Below are positions 1-15,320 of a stretch of DNA of 64,000 nucleotides, one piece after another; position 1 is the first letter of the stretch; each line of letters opens with the position of its first letter. The notes beneath the pieces were generated by a model. The model worked only from the letters and a program-made list of their open reading frames with translations. It searched no databases and had not been told where the DNA came from. A program made the position numbers and the translations under genes. This stretch comes from Halocaridina rubra (lineage: Eukaryota > Arthropoda > Malacostraca > Decapoda > Atyidae): positions 1-64,000 of the forward strand of contig JAXCGZ010011553.1 of the NCBI GenBank assembly GCA_037179515.1, written 5' to 3'.

Positions 1-250
1 CGGTCTATGGAAAATTCCAGATTTTTTGCCAAAAATAGAGGTTCGACTATTACTTGAGTATAGACGGTAAACTAATGCTTGCCATCCACATTCACTCAGG
101 AGATGTGTAAAAAATTGTGATCTTCGTATATGCGAAATTTTCTGGAGGTTGTTTGTTTACAGTCATACTGTCACAAAAGTATGAAAATATGTGTTCTCTT
201 ATAGTTATCTTGTAGTTTCTTGTATAATTCTTAGTTTTTTCTTTTAACAG

Positions 251-352
251 CATAGAAAAACACCGAAAGAATGTTTGCTGACCAAAGACCCATCTGTACC
301 TCAGGAATGCCACAATCTTCGCACTACGTTTTTTGAATGCAAGCGTTCCATA
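251..352 (+). CDS. COA5: COA5 (PET191-like) penultimate coding exon
   Basis: The exon encodes 34 residues in phase 0. It is preceded by a cttttaacag acceptor and followed by a gtaaga donor at 353. Its end reads TTFFECKRS and contains a CX9C pair (ECHNLRTTFFEC), as in COA5/PET191 proteins. Together with the next exon it matches the C-terminal half of the family, whose members are about 70-75 residues long. The 5' coding exon(s) must lie before the window. COA5 is a small twin-CX9C protein of the mitochondrial intermembrane space needed for cytochrome c oxidase assembly; that role comes from the family. The match is a recognised family signature and the splice phases agree, so I am fairly sure. 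Confidence 0.88.
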
Positions 353-517
353 GTAAGATATTTTTCTGTATTCTGTATATCATATTCAGTAACATTGCTT
401 ATGTATCATATACTGTATATCTTTATTTCATTCACTTGCAGTTTATAAGGTACAGTGTATGCTACAATTGATGACTGGCAAAATAGTAATGTAATAAATA
501 TTTTTTTCTGCCCACAG

Positions 518-559
518 CTGGATGCCCGACAGAGGTTTAGAGGTCGAAAAGGATATTAA
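518..559 (+). CDS. COA5: COA5 terminal coding exon
   Basis: Thirteen codons (LDARQRFRGRKGY) plus TAA at 557-559 follow a ttttttctgcccacag acceptor. The preceding exon ends in phase 0 with SI, so the joined end reads CKRSI-LDARQRFRGRKGY. This is the conserved basic C-terminus of COA5, where the vertebrate form has LDNRARFRGRKGY. The intron between the two exons is 165 bp. Confidence 0.9.
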   Translation: MDARQRFRGRKGY

Positions 560-649
560 TATGATATCCTTTGGCTTTTTTCTCTATTGATCTGTAAATA
601 GTTTTTCTAGCACTTAAAGCTTTCCCATATATAATTTTTTAATTAGTTA

Positions 650-655
650 AATAAA
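650..655 (+). terminator. AATAAA polyadenylation signal of COA5
   Basis: An AATAAA hexamer lies about 90 bp after the COA5 stop codon in AT-rich 3' UTR. It is the first canonical signal downstream on the coding strand, so the likely mRNA end is at about 670-690. Confidence 0.6.
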
Positions 656-906
656 ATTGAAATTTGATTGTAGCTGATGATCCTGTAATATATGGAAACT
701 AAGAAAAGTATATTATGTTGATAAATACATAATTTCTAAAGTATTGTAATTCCATTTGTTTTATAAGGAATAAGACTACAGTATTTACAGTCATTATGTA
801 TCAATGTGAACTGTGTATACCATGTACAAGTATACTTTGGTAGTGGTCAAACTGACAGCATATTGAAATGCAGACTTTGCCTTTTTCATACATAAGCTAT
901 GTCTTC

Positions 907-1092
907 AAACCCCCGTGTAAGAAGGATGGCTGAGTGAAACCATACATTTACCAGGAGGTAATATACCTTGGTCCCTCCTCTTAGCTCCTTGGTGATAATG
1001 GGGTACCATGGTTCCCTCCCACCACCCCTCTTGGGTCATCCACAGGGCAATTATGCAAGGATCTAATGATGTAAGGCCCAATAACTGCAGCT
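907..1092 (-). repeat. hairpin-tail SINE, copy 1
   Basis: It matches the copies at 23927-24114 and 61791-61970 through shared blocks such as ttgggtcatccaca and ctccttggtgataa. The plus-strand left edge is a degenerate form of the cccccttgtaagggggtggccgag hairpin that marks the 3' end of this family on the minus strand. It is more diverged than the other copies. Confidence 0.6.
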
Positions 1093-1727
1093 GGCTTACT
1101 ATTTTTTTTAAGTATGGACTTACCAGCATTTTATTTCATAGCCCCTAGTTTTGAGTGTGGTAGAGTTTTATTACCTTTTAAGCTAGCTCCACAAACATAC
1201 TAGTTGATGGGTACTTACTATTATTGCAGTAAAAATACACGTGATTGTTAGTATTTACAAGCACATTTCTTTAAAACATGATGATTTTGTCTTGTCACCA
1301 TCTTAGGCATTATTCTCTTTGGTTAATAATTATACACATAAATTTGTTTAATGTGATCTCTATTAAGTTGCACTTACTTGAGCTATTGCAGAGGAAAATA
1401 TTACTCTTATTTTTGTAAAGTTAAATTAGTTTTATTGGGTTTAATGTAATTCATTGGATTATTTAATCTACAAGTTTAAAGATGTATTTGAAGAAAATTA
1501 TGACATTCAGAAACCACAAAATCTTGAAGGAAGAAGCCCTATACAAGAAAATTAATGGCGCACTTCAAATTGTGAAAAACTGTTCATTGAAAAGAAAGAA
1601 GAGAAATTGATACATGATACTCGTTTTGATAGCTTTTGATTTCTATATTTAAATGTTGCAATATTATATTTGTTTTCAAAGTTAATCCCTACTTTAATCG
1701 ATAATGACATTGCAGATGTGCTAGCTT
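1093..1727. other. intergenic, nothing recognised
   Basis: AT-rich sequence without a supported gene. A short open stretch at about 1480-1620 has no recognised homology and no splice or start context. Confidence 0.5.
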
Positions 1728-1880
1728 TGGAAACTTATTGGTAGAGTGTACGAGTTGGGAAGTGACTTGTGTGGGTTTGATCCCACAGTGGGGCTTAACG
1801 AAATGCATCGAATTCCAACACATTTGCCCGCCCCCATTCAGATGGTTAATAGTGACTCAATAGGCTGTGCATTTCCCAAT
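1728..1880 (+). repeat. tRNA-derived SINE (T family), diverged copy
   Basis: An A-box-like ttggtagagtgtacgag is followed about 30 bp later by a B-box-like gggtttgatccc. The body then runs to a ccccattcagatgg..ctcaataggct tail, diverged from the usual caattcgaatgggg end of this family. Confidence 0.5.
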
Positions 1881-2154
1881 GGGTGACTCATGGAATGAAA
1901 TAAGAGTCCCAAGCACAACTTGTAAACTTTCAATGCAAACATTTGTAAAGTAGTTGATAAAAAGATGATATATAGTTGCTATAAATATTTATTTTGTCAA
2001 ATTATATTCAAAATACATTATAAGGTTCTATTGTGATTGGGTTAAAATTAGCGTGTTTCCTTGTAGCCTATCACTAATAACAAAAGTTTAGGTAGCACAA
2101 CATGACATAGACTGTCAAACTCACATTACCTATTGTAATGTAAGCAGCTTTATG

Positions 2155-2250
2155 TATCACAATTGATACCCATTTGAATAAGGGTGGACGTAGACCAGTT
2201 TGAGCTGGGTATTTAAGGTAGATGCCCTTCCTAACGCCCTGCAAAATGTT
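2155..2250 (-). repeat. tRNA-derived SINE (T family), 3' part
   Basis: The plus strand reads attgatacccatttgaataagggtggac, then gagctgggtatttaaggtagatgcccttcctaacgccc. This is the reverse complement of the T-family body and 3' end. The tRNA-like head is missing. Confidence 0.6.
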
Positions 2251-2561
2251 CAAACACGGCAGTAAGAGGGTAAAGAATATGATACAAATATTGGCTGATA
2301 AAGGTATATATATATGGTACATGTTAACAGTATAGTAGATGATCAGGAATATATTGAACAATCCTTAGTAATAAACTTACTAATTTTTTGGGTTTTGTAA
2401 ATTGTGAAACGTTTCATTGAAAAACAGTTTTGGAAATATTGAAATTCTGTGTATGTGTATTTACTATCCCTATTAATTTTTGTCACACTGTGACCTCTCT
2501 GCTATAAAATCCACATTCTCTACTGTTACTAACTATATCTACGTCTCTGTCGTAAAATCAT

Positions 2562-2738
2562 TGGGGCCCAGCTTTAGCTTAGTGGTAAAGTGTGCGAGTT
2601 GAGGGGAGAGGTATGAGTTAACACAAGTTTGATCCTCCTTTCTGGTATTAGGAAGAGCATTCGGCCTTAATTTTTGAGCTGCAGCCTGTCTTTTTTCACC
2701 CCAATTCGAATGGGAACTGATTGCAACACAAAATGATA
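2562..2738 (+). repeat. tRNA-derived SINE (T family), full copy
   Basis: The A box TAGCTTAGTGG at 2575-2585 and the B-box-like agtttgatcct are correctly ordered. They are followed by the family body (taggaagagcattcggcc) and the tail ccccaattcgaatggg. The copy ends in an A-rich stretch. It is the clearest representative with an RNA polymerase III type promoter in the left part of the window. Confidence 0.75.
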
Positions 2739-2995
2739 AAAAAGAAAAAAAATCATGAAATTATTCATGCGTTTAAAGTAGGACAAGGTAGATCTGTAAT
2801 GTATTTATATATAGCAATGTGTAGATGTATAAAAATAGTGTACAGTATACAGTATGTTGGTGGACCCAAGTAAACACACAGTATAGCAAATAATTGTATT
2901 GTTATTCATATGATTTTATAATTTAGCAATACCATTTTTCTCGTATATCCTTTAATTTTTTTGTGTTCTGTCTTTAAGGTGACTGACCTGCAATC

Positions 2996-3095
2996 GTGAG
3001 GCATTAGGAAGGGCATCCAGCCTTAATTTCCAGTTCCAAACTGTCTGTATCCACCCCCATAATGGGGACTAATACTGACATATAAAGCATAAAAG
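2996..3095 (+). repeat. tRNA-derived SINE (T family), 5'-truncated
   Basis: It contains the family body taggaagggcatccagcc and the tail cccccataatggggacta but no tRNA-like head. It lies about 260 bp after the full copy in the same orientation. Confidence 0.65.
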
Positions 3096-4603
3096 ACATT
3101 TTTTTGCTTACATTCTATCCCTTATTTAGTGATCTGTCTTTTTAAGAGTTTTCTGTCAGCCAAGGCTAGTACATTAGTATTATGCTTATATTGAATATTA
3201 TGTCATTAATCATAATCCGAAGTGCACATTTAATATTAATTTAATTCAGTTTTTGCATTTTTTTTTTTAATAAGAAACTTGCTACTTTTTTCCATAACAA
3301 GAGATGGTAGCAGTTTAGAGTGATTGAAATTTCTTATATTATTTTTCACTTTACATAAGTTATGGTAACTTTTAGTGCAAATTCTGTAATGTTCTTATAT
3401 CTGAATTTTGCCTTTTAGTATTACTTAAGATGTTAAATAATTGATTGCCTTTTTAATTACTAAAAAATTATGTCCAGTACTGTATAACGTATGCTAGTGC
3501 AGGATGTTTTATTACATGTTTTGATGAAGAATGAAGATGTCAAGCAGCCATTACATTTGAGCCTGGAATAATGAAAGTATGTAAATGAAACTGTTGGAAA
3601 CTCCAGAGTGATTTTAAGTTGAAACGGAATGAGACATGGATGGAAAGAAAATATTTAATGCAAAAATTCTTGACCCAGTTGGAGGCACCCTTAATTTTTC
3701 ATATATGAAAGATGGTTTCCATACCAATTGAATGATTAAATATTATCTCTTGTTTTCCATAATAGAAAAACGCAGAAAAGGCAATTTATGTTTGGTAAAA
3801 TCTTTTTGTATTGATCTTATATTAGTACAGTGATACCTGCAATAATAGATAAATACTGTACTCTCATGGTATTATTATAAAGGGGTAATTATCAGTTTAA
3901 GAGATGTGCCGTTTCAGCAGATTCAAGGATATTGGGAATGTCCTCATAAACATGAAGACATAATTTTTTTGTTATCAGAAACAGCTTGAATTTGTACATT
4001 ATTGATCCAATTTTTTTTATTTTCATAAATACTGTGTCTCCCATTAGTCAGCATGATGTTTACAAACAGGGTGAGAAGAATATAAAAATAATGAAAAAAA
4101 ATATTTTATCAAGTCAATGATTGCAAAATTCCAGAACCAGGCTTCAGATTTCCTTTTTCCTTTTTTTTTTTTTTTTTTTTATATGTTACCATACCAGCCT
4201 TTTGCCATACACTTGTCATTGTTCATTACATATGCAAACTAGATTACCAAGTTATCTCAAATTCATATATATTCGTTTAAACAGATATGTTAGCTTTTCT
4301 GCATACTTCGAAGTATAATTTTGTACTTAATCCTTCTCCAGTAATGCTGGGGTGTTATTTTGTGATAATAAATATTAACCAAGATCCTTAATTCAGCTTC
4401 TCGTAGGTATTTGATTCATATAAATATACGATATAATTATAAATTTACTTCTTGAAATTAGTGTCACTTCTGAATAAAGTAATGCCATTTCTTCCTCCAC
4501 CCTAATGCAAAAGTATTATTAACTTCTTATTTTGCAAATGAGAGCTAGTGTACCAAAGACAATTTTTTTTATTATATATTGTATCACTAAATGTCCCCAT
4601 TTG
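3096..4603. other. intergenic, nothing recognised
   Basis: AT-rich, with poly-T runs and no ORF resembling a known protein. The 65-residue ORF at 4121-4318 is composed around a poly-T tract and is not credible. Confidence 0.5.
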
Positions 4604-4735
4604 AAGAAGACACAGATGGATTGGAGCTGGGGAATTAAGGCTGGATGCCCTTCTATCTATCCCGCTATGGGCTCGAACTTGGGTCTTTCACCTCCTGAGT
4701 TGAATGCTACCGGTTATGCTATGGCAAGCCCTGGT
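4604..4735 (-). repeat. tRNA-derived SINE (T family)
   Basis: On the minus strand the order is tRNA-like head (gccatagcataaccggtag), B-box region (caagttcgagccc), then the body ccagccttaattccccagc. All of it matches the other T-family copies. Confidence 0.7.
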
Positions 4736-7377
<2,642 letters not shown>

Positions 7378-7640
7378 ATACATATACCTTGGCTGTTTCC
7401 CCCTTAAATTGGGGGGTAGCCGACATTAAAAAAAAAGGAAAACAGTTTGGGGAGAAGTTATTCTCCCCTCTACTCCCCCTCTTCTTTGACGTCTCACAGG
7501 AGGTTGGTACAAGGGGGGGATACATCGACCCCCCGCCCCGTCCACTTTTAGTCGCCTTTTACGACACGCAGGGAATACGGTGAGGCTATTCTTTGATATT
7601 GTGCCCGCCCCACAGGGCACAATAATAATAATGGCATTCT
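7378..7640 (-). repeat. SINE with a LINE-type 3' hairpin tail
   Basis: On the minus strand it has a GC-rich core (tgtcgtaaaaggcgactaaa at about 7545-7565), a pyrimidine-rich middle, and a 3' end of tttccttt..atgtcggctaccccccaattt..gggggaaacagccaag. It then runs into a (TATG)n and (ATT)n tail. The 3' end is nearly identical to the 3' ends of the LINE copies at 36580-37085 and 55465-56835. There is no reverse transcriptase coding region here, so it is probably a short nonautonomous element using that LINE's machinery. Its 5' promoter type is not clear. Confidence 0.7.
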
Positions 7641-8685
7641 ACATGCGTCTGGAATAATTATTTTATTCGAGTAGTAATAATGCCTAGCCGTGGAAGAATT
7701 TATTGTTCCATATATGAAGTCTTTGTTTGAATTGACCAGTAACAGAAAACGGGTTATTTCGTCCTTGTCTGCATGATGCTAAATGTCCAAGTTAGTGGAA
7801 TCGTTGACAGTGAGGTGGTCGTGCCAGTCCATCTCTACCACTATTTGTAGTTTTTATTGCAATTGTAACTGTGTTTTGTGTATTTATTCAAATTTAGGTT
7901 CGATCGGGACACTCAAATAATTATTCTAGTCATGTGAAAGTGACGGTGTTTTTTTTTTTTTATTAGACAAGTGCACAGTTGCACCTTGCCTTTTAGAATA
8001 CATTCCCAAGTTACCCAGAAGAAAACTTGGGGTAATTATATTGGCAGTACCCCCAGTGAAACATAATGACGTTCTACAAAGTCAGTAAAGTTCTGTTGAA
8101 TATTTTCTCCGCAAAATTTACTTTTAAACCCTCGGGTAGGAAAAAATTTCATCATATAAGGTTAGGTTTGGTTAGCCCAAGATAATTTGGTTAGGTTACT
8201 TCACCCATCACAAAAAAGTTGATAATTGATGTTTGTTATTCTTCTTTTTTTTGGATACTTTTTCCATTCTGTGTATATAATATCACACATTGGGGGTATG
8301 AAAGTAACTACCCATATATAGTACTCTAATTCTGTATTATTATGTCTTGTTGAGAATTCTTTCCAATAAAGATTGGTAATTCCTGATTCTATACACGAGT
8401 TGTCACGTTTTATTTGAGTAATATCGGGTAGGTTTTCCTATTAAAAAAAAAAAAAAACATGCACAATTGCCTTTCCTAAGGTTATCTAGAGAGGGTTTTC
8501 TCAAGTAAGAAGACAATAAGAAGGAAAAATGTTGACTTTCACATTGTCAGTTAAATAAAAATAGACAACCGTGAAATATGTTTAAATAAAATCAAGGATC
8601 AACTGTATTCTTAACAGGAGATGAACTAATCTAACAAGCTTAGACCACCCTAATATAAATATCTTAAGAAATTTTGGTTCAACTG
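7641..8685. other. intergenic, nothing recognised
   Basis: No supported gene. It contains scattered ggttaggtt motifs near 8160-8200, common in arthropod DNA, and poly-T and poly-A runs. Confidence 0.4.
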
Positions 8686-8689
8686 AAGA

Positions 8690-9065
8690 ATTGTCACCCT
8701 ATAACGTCCATCTAAAGAATCTTCACCCCATATGAGAGCCCACCTGAAATGTTGTTACCCTAACTACAACATCAGAAGATTCGTCACCCCAAACCCCATG
8801 GATTGAAAATTCTAAATTGATATAAAATAATTCACGTAACTAATAAACCAAACGTAACGTAACTTAGCCTAGCTTAGGTTAAATTAGGTACCAGGTTAGA
8901 TAGTTACGTACCTTTATAGAATAGAACTGGGAATTCAAACAGCTGATCGTAATTATTGTCACCATTCCTTAACAACCAAGGTTCGTGAATCTTTAATATC
9001 GTAGTTGCTAGAGAGAGAGAGAATCTTCTCCCCCAGAAGGGCCGCCTGAAGAATCGTCACCCCAG
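8690..9065. repeat. degenerate short repeats around a gtcaccc motif
   Basis: The motif gaagaat[c/t]gtcaccc recurs with variation at about 8690, 8717, 8775 and 9049, twice preceded by gcccacctgaa or gccgcctgaa. Spacing is irregular and divergence is high. It may be an old minisatellite. Confidence 0.45.
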
Positions 9066-9909
9066 TGAGCCGATATTTTTCCTAACTGGGGGATTGAAAC
9101 AAAACAAAACAAAGATTAATGGCAATGAAGACAACTAGGAATTGTGAAAATCCTGGTATCTCTATGTACCATTTTGGTTAAGCATGAATTCTTAATAGTA
9201 ATTTATATTGATTTTACTCCATAATAAGCTCATGTCGGCATATGCCCGTATTTATCGGGGATTGTTCATTTAATCAAAACCCATTATCAGCATGAATTTA
9301 TCATCAATGTCTCTATTTGAAGTATATATGCCCCTAGAAAGGGGGAGGCCAAATTGAAGTCGGTAAATGAAAACTAGAGGACGGAGGACTATCACGCAAA
9401 ATCTGTGGTGTAATTTTAGAATACGATAATAGCCCGTACCAAATTAAAATTAAGACCAAGGATATTTTCACACCCCAGAATTGTGTTTATTGCAATATCG
9501 TCAATTCACAGAGGCCAAAAACGTAAACATTCCAAGCTCTGACTAGTCTGTGGGTTTCCTCTTGATTATGCACAGACTTATCTAAATCTGTTTTCTAAAA
9601 TTTTTCAAAAGCCTCACTCATTTTAATTTTGGTAAATGTTCACTTATGAAAAACCGTCTAACTTAACCTTCTGTACTCAAACTAAACCCAGCATTCCAAT
9701 AAGTCAGGTGGGTGGGAGGACTCGACACTGTAAAATTAAGTTGATAGCGCACGTAATTGTTTACATGATTTATATGAAGGCTTGTGAACTTTGTTTTGAT
9801 AAGTAAGAATTTCCTCACCTTAATAGTTTTAAATATATTGTACTAAATCATTTTTCTCTGTAAGAACTCTGCTGTTGATGATATCTAGCATATTATAACT
9901 CATGGCGTC
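9066..9909. other. intergenic, nothing recognised
   Basis: No coding or repeat identity was recognised. It could include the 3' non-coding end of the adjacent Tigger element, but I could not find a terminal inverted repeat. Confidence 0.4.
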
Positions 9910-12170
<2,261 letters not shown>

Positions 12171-12173
12171 GCA

Positions 12174-12960
12174 CTACACAAATTGGTTTTCTTCATCTTC
12201 ACTGTCCTCTGTAGGGGGCACGTTGATGTATATCACACTCAAGTGTAGTAGTGGATGAAGTAGAGCCTTAAGAATGTGGGTGATACCCAAAAGGGTGAGC
12301 CTGAGTTTGTGCTTGATCGATTTCCTTTGAATCTTGACGATCTGTAACACTACATGTAGATGCATGTAGTGTCCTAAAATGTATTTTCAGGAACCCGTTT
12401 GACTATAAAGCTCAGAATGTCAATGGTACCTGTTCAGTTATTGCTTCATAGAGAGTATACTAACATTGAGCATCTTTTAGCATTGTGCTTGCTGCAAAAC
12501 GTTTTCCTCTCCCACGTCTTTACTGTCTTGCCATACACTAACTGCAGACTCTTGTAGATCATTATTTATTAGTTCTTTGTATGCTACTTGACCAATTCCT
12601 TCACATTCATGTTCACATCGTTTCAGGTATTCTGCAATCGTAAAGATCTTGACAGTCACCTTTCAAATAAGTCATCCTGGATTTGTATCTCCTGGAGATT
12701 GTGGAACAAGATGTTGGGTTAATTCCTTCCACAAGCCTCTTATATAAGTTTGGGTTGCATCATTCTAGGTTTCTGCAATATTCTGTCATCATAAATGTTG
12801 TACTTTGTCCAGAACTCTAGCAGCAGAATTTCTGGATAGCTTCAAGGGCAGATTTCGGTTGGTTCACAGTTGATTCATTTCAATCTGGCCTTCTTGACAA
12901 CATGATTTGTGGCTAGAACTATCAGTTCAGTCTTTTTTTTTTTTTTAAGGCTACTCTGAT
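12174..12960 (-). pseudogene. possible decayed DDE transposase C-terminus
   Basis: Minus-strand open pieces at 12477-12659 and 12174-12365 end in an acidic PPTEDSEDEENQFV. Upstream pieces read like the C-terminal part of CENPB/jerky/Tigger-type transposases, with an acidic tail after helical segments. Stops interrupt every frame and no catalytic block is visible. This is a weak call based on general resemblance; it may be another kind of decayed gene. Confidence 0.25.
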
Positions 12961-13294
12961 AGCTGAAGATCAATCTTTAGAGAAACCCATGACAGGCTGC
13001 AAGTCGACTCAAAAACTTACTCTTTCTCCCCTTAAAAAGCCTTTGATTATCTTATTTTGTTTGCTTCTCATCTATCCTTGGATCTGGATGGAATGTAATA
13101 CAACAAAGTTAACACCTTTACAGGTGTAGCTAATAGCAATTTTTGTGCCAATTTTCTCTTAAATATTCATGGTCTGTAATAGTAGTGTGCCCAGATACTA
13201 TATGATAATGTTCATTTTTTTTGCAAGTTGCCTTATGCAACACTCAGATAGCATGCATAATCCTCGTTTTAAAGAAGATGGACTCACACAGTGT

Positions 13295-13405
13295 GTGTCT
13301 GGGGAATTAAGGCAAGATGCCCTTCCTTGCACCCCACGGTGGTCTCGATTACAGGTTTGTCTACTCCCTAGCCGAGCACTCTCACCATTCGGCCTTCGAG
13401 GTCTT
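13295..13405 (-). repeat. tRNA-derived SINE (T family)
   Basis: The plus strand reads tggggaattaaggcaagatgcccttccttgcaccccacggtgg, then a divergent B-box region and head. This is the reverse complement of the T-family layout. Confidence 0.65.
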
Positions 13406-13849
13406 CACTCAGTTTACACGAATAAGAGTTCTAAATATAATCAATCCCCGGCTCCTGACTAGCATTAGGCATAACAATTTGCTGCAATAATATATCACTC
13501 TTCTTCATATCTTCCAGTTAGTCTTATTAAATGCTATTAAAACTACATCTGCTTTTAATCAAGAAGTACCTTCAATGATATGTCAAACTGAATATTAGCA
13601 TTGTATCTTCTTGTTATCAAGAAGTTTCTGTGAGGATATGAAGCAAATACAGATGGATACAGAATATCCCTTATTATATCTTATTTCGAGTACATACTGG
13701 CACTCCATTTAGAATTATGAAAAAATATTTGTTAACGCACACATTTTTTGAACTTTAAAGAATTAGAAATAAACATCCTATTCTCTCACATAATTATCTT
13801 CCAGGTCATTGCAATAAATGATGTCTTAACATAGACTAAGTGGTTTTTC

Positions 13850-15320
13850 CTTTATTGTATTCTTAGATAAGACCTGTAGATCCTCAGCTTCTGGCCATCC
13901 TTCATCTGCCTCCTCTTTAATTACTCCATATTTAAAAGGTCACTACATTTTTCATTATCAACTCTGATACAACCATCTATATCATTATTATTTGACACGA
14001 TAAGAAAGAGAATTGTGATAAGAAGAACAGACTTGTTGATGAGTTTGGTAGCCTTAGAGTAAACCTTATCAAGAAGAGAAGTTTAAGTAGAAGCACCTCA
14101 TGTAAACAGTATCCTATGGAGGGGCAAATTCGACCTTATAGATTTTTAGTAACTGAGATGAGGAAAAGTAATGATAACGAAAGAGAAATCCCAATTTCGT
14201 AGATGCAATTTTAGCAGTTTGAATTCTGTGATTCCTCCCAGATAAGTTAGAGGCTATCTGATTTTCCATTATGTTAACAGAATTGAGAGGAAACATTTTT
14301 TTTTGTTTCAGATAACATTAAGGTTATCAGGAGGAAAGGAAGATAAAGAAATAGCTAGAAACTGTGTCTTGGAGGCATTAAGTTTCAATAGATTTTGGGT
14401 GAGTCACTCACATACTCTCCATGAATCAGAGTTGAGGAAAGAATGATAAGAGACTGCTTTCGAACAGCAGATGTAAGTGGTGAGCAGAAGGCAAAGGAAA
14501 CAGGATGGGTAGAATTGTTGGCAAAGAGTGGAGAGGAGAGGAGGCTAGGCATTGAAGTTCACTAATGAAGAGAAGCATCAGAGTAGATAAAGGACGAGAA
14601 CCTAGGTTTTCCAAATTTATGAATTAAGGAATGCTTTATCAATTCCTTTTCCAGAGAAAATGATTTCTTACATATCTTACACCCAAAAGGTTTTCCTTCG
14701 GTGTGAACTCTGCTGTGATTCCATAAATATGAAGGATGTTGATAAGATTTGTTACATACATTACAGACTTGAGTTGCGTTTTGCTATTGTGACTTAACAA
14801 ATGAAGTCCCAAAGCTCTTTTCGATTTAAATGATGTATAACAAACATTACAGACGTGAGGAGTTTTATATTGCAGCTGTGAGGTTTTTCACAACTGTGGA
14901 TAATGGAATGTCGTTTCAAAGCAGATTTCCAGGCATATGATGCATTACATACATCACACACATAAGGTTTTTCACCAGTGTGAGCTAAGGAATGCTGTTT
15001 AAAAGCTGATTTACGTGAAAGTAATTCATTACACACACTGCATATGTAAGAATTTTGACCACTGTGGACTAAGGTATGTCTTTATAAATCCTTCTTTAAG
15101 ATAAAATGATAGCCTGCACTCATTACATTTATAAGGTTTTTCACTGCTGTGTATTAAGATATTTTTTCTCAAGGTTCCCTCTCTAGAAAATTCTCTACCG
15201 CAAGTGTTACATTTGAATTTTTTTTTAGAAAATTTTGTCTCCATTTGTCGAACTTCTTTTGGCAATTTCAAATTTTCTACATACAGGGAAATACTCTCAC
15301 TATCAATCACTAAAGTACAT
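13850..15320 (-). pseudogene. C2H2 zinc-finger pseudogene, paralogue of 22174-23310
   Basis: Minus-strand pieces encode several C2H2 fingers: CNTCGREFSREGTL, CNECRLSFYLKEGF, CDVCNASYAWKSALKRH and, at 14640-14780, fingers ending in KKSFSLEKELIKHSLIH. They are joined by TGEKPYVC-like linkers. Frameshifts near 15080 and 14850 and disrupted cysteines (SCEKPHSCN) break the frame. The region at 13860-13990 matches the 3' end of the intact ORF at 22174 (EAGELQDLS-like sequence), so this is a duplicated copy. A LINE fragment at 14010-14610 separates the fingers from that 3' end. The first finger exon has an ataacag acceptor at about 15320, as in the paralogue. No function is expected from this copy. 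Confidence 0.85.
14010..14610 (-). mobile_element. Jockey-like LINE fragment inside the zinc-finger pseudogene
   Basis: It is the same family as the element at 43400-46120. The reverse strand shows the SSQLLKIYK-like block, the NIMENQIASNLSGRNH-like block (compare NILGIHIASNLSWRNH in the longer copy) and the segment before it. It lies between the finger region and the 3' end of the pseudogene, so it entered after the duplication. It is broken by stops and deletions. Confidence 0.75.

Noticed and set aside
8159..8200. ggttaggtt motifs as a possible arthropod (TTAGG)n telomere
   Set aside because: Only a few scattered units without a tandem array; also seen at 35390 and 37390.
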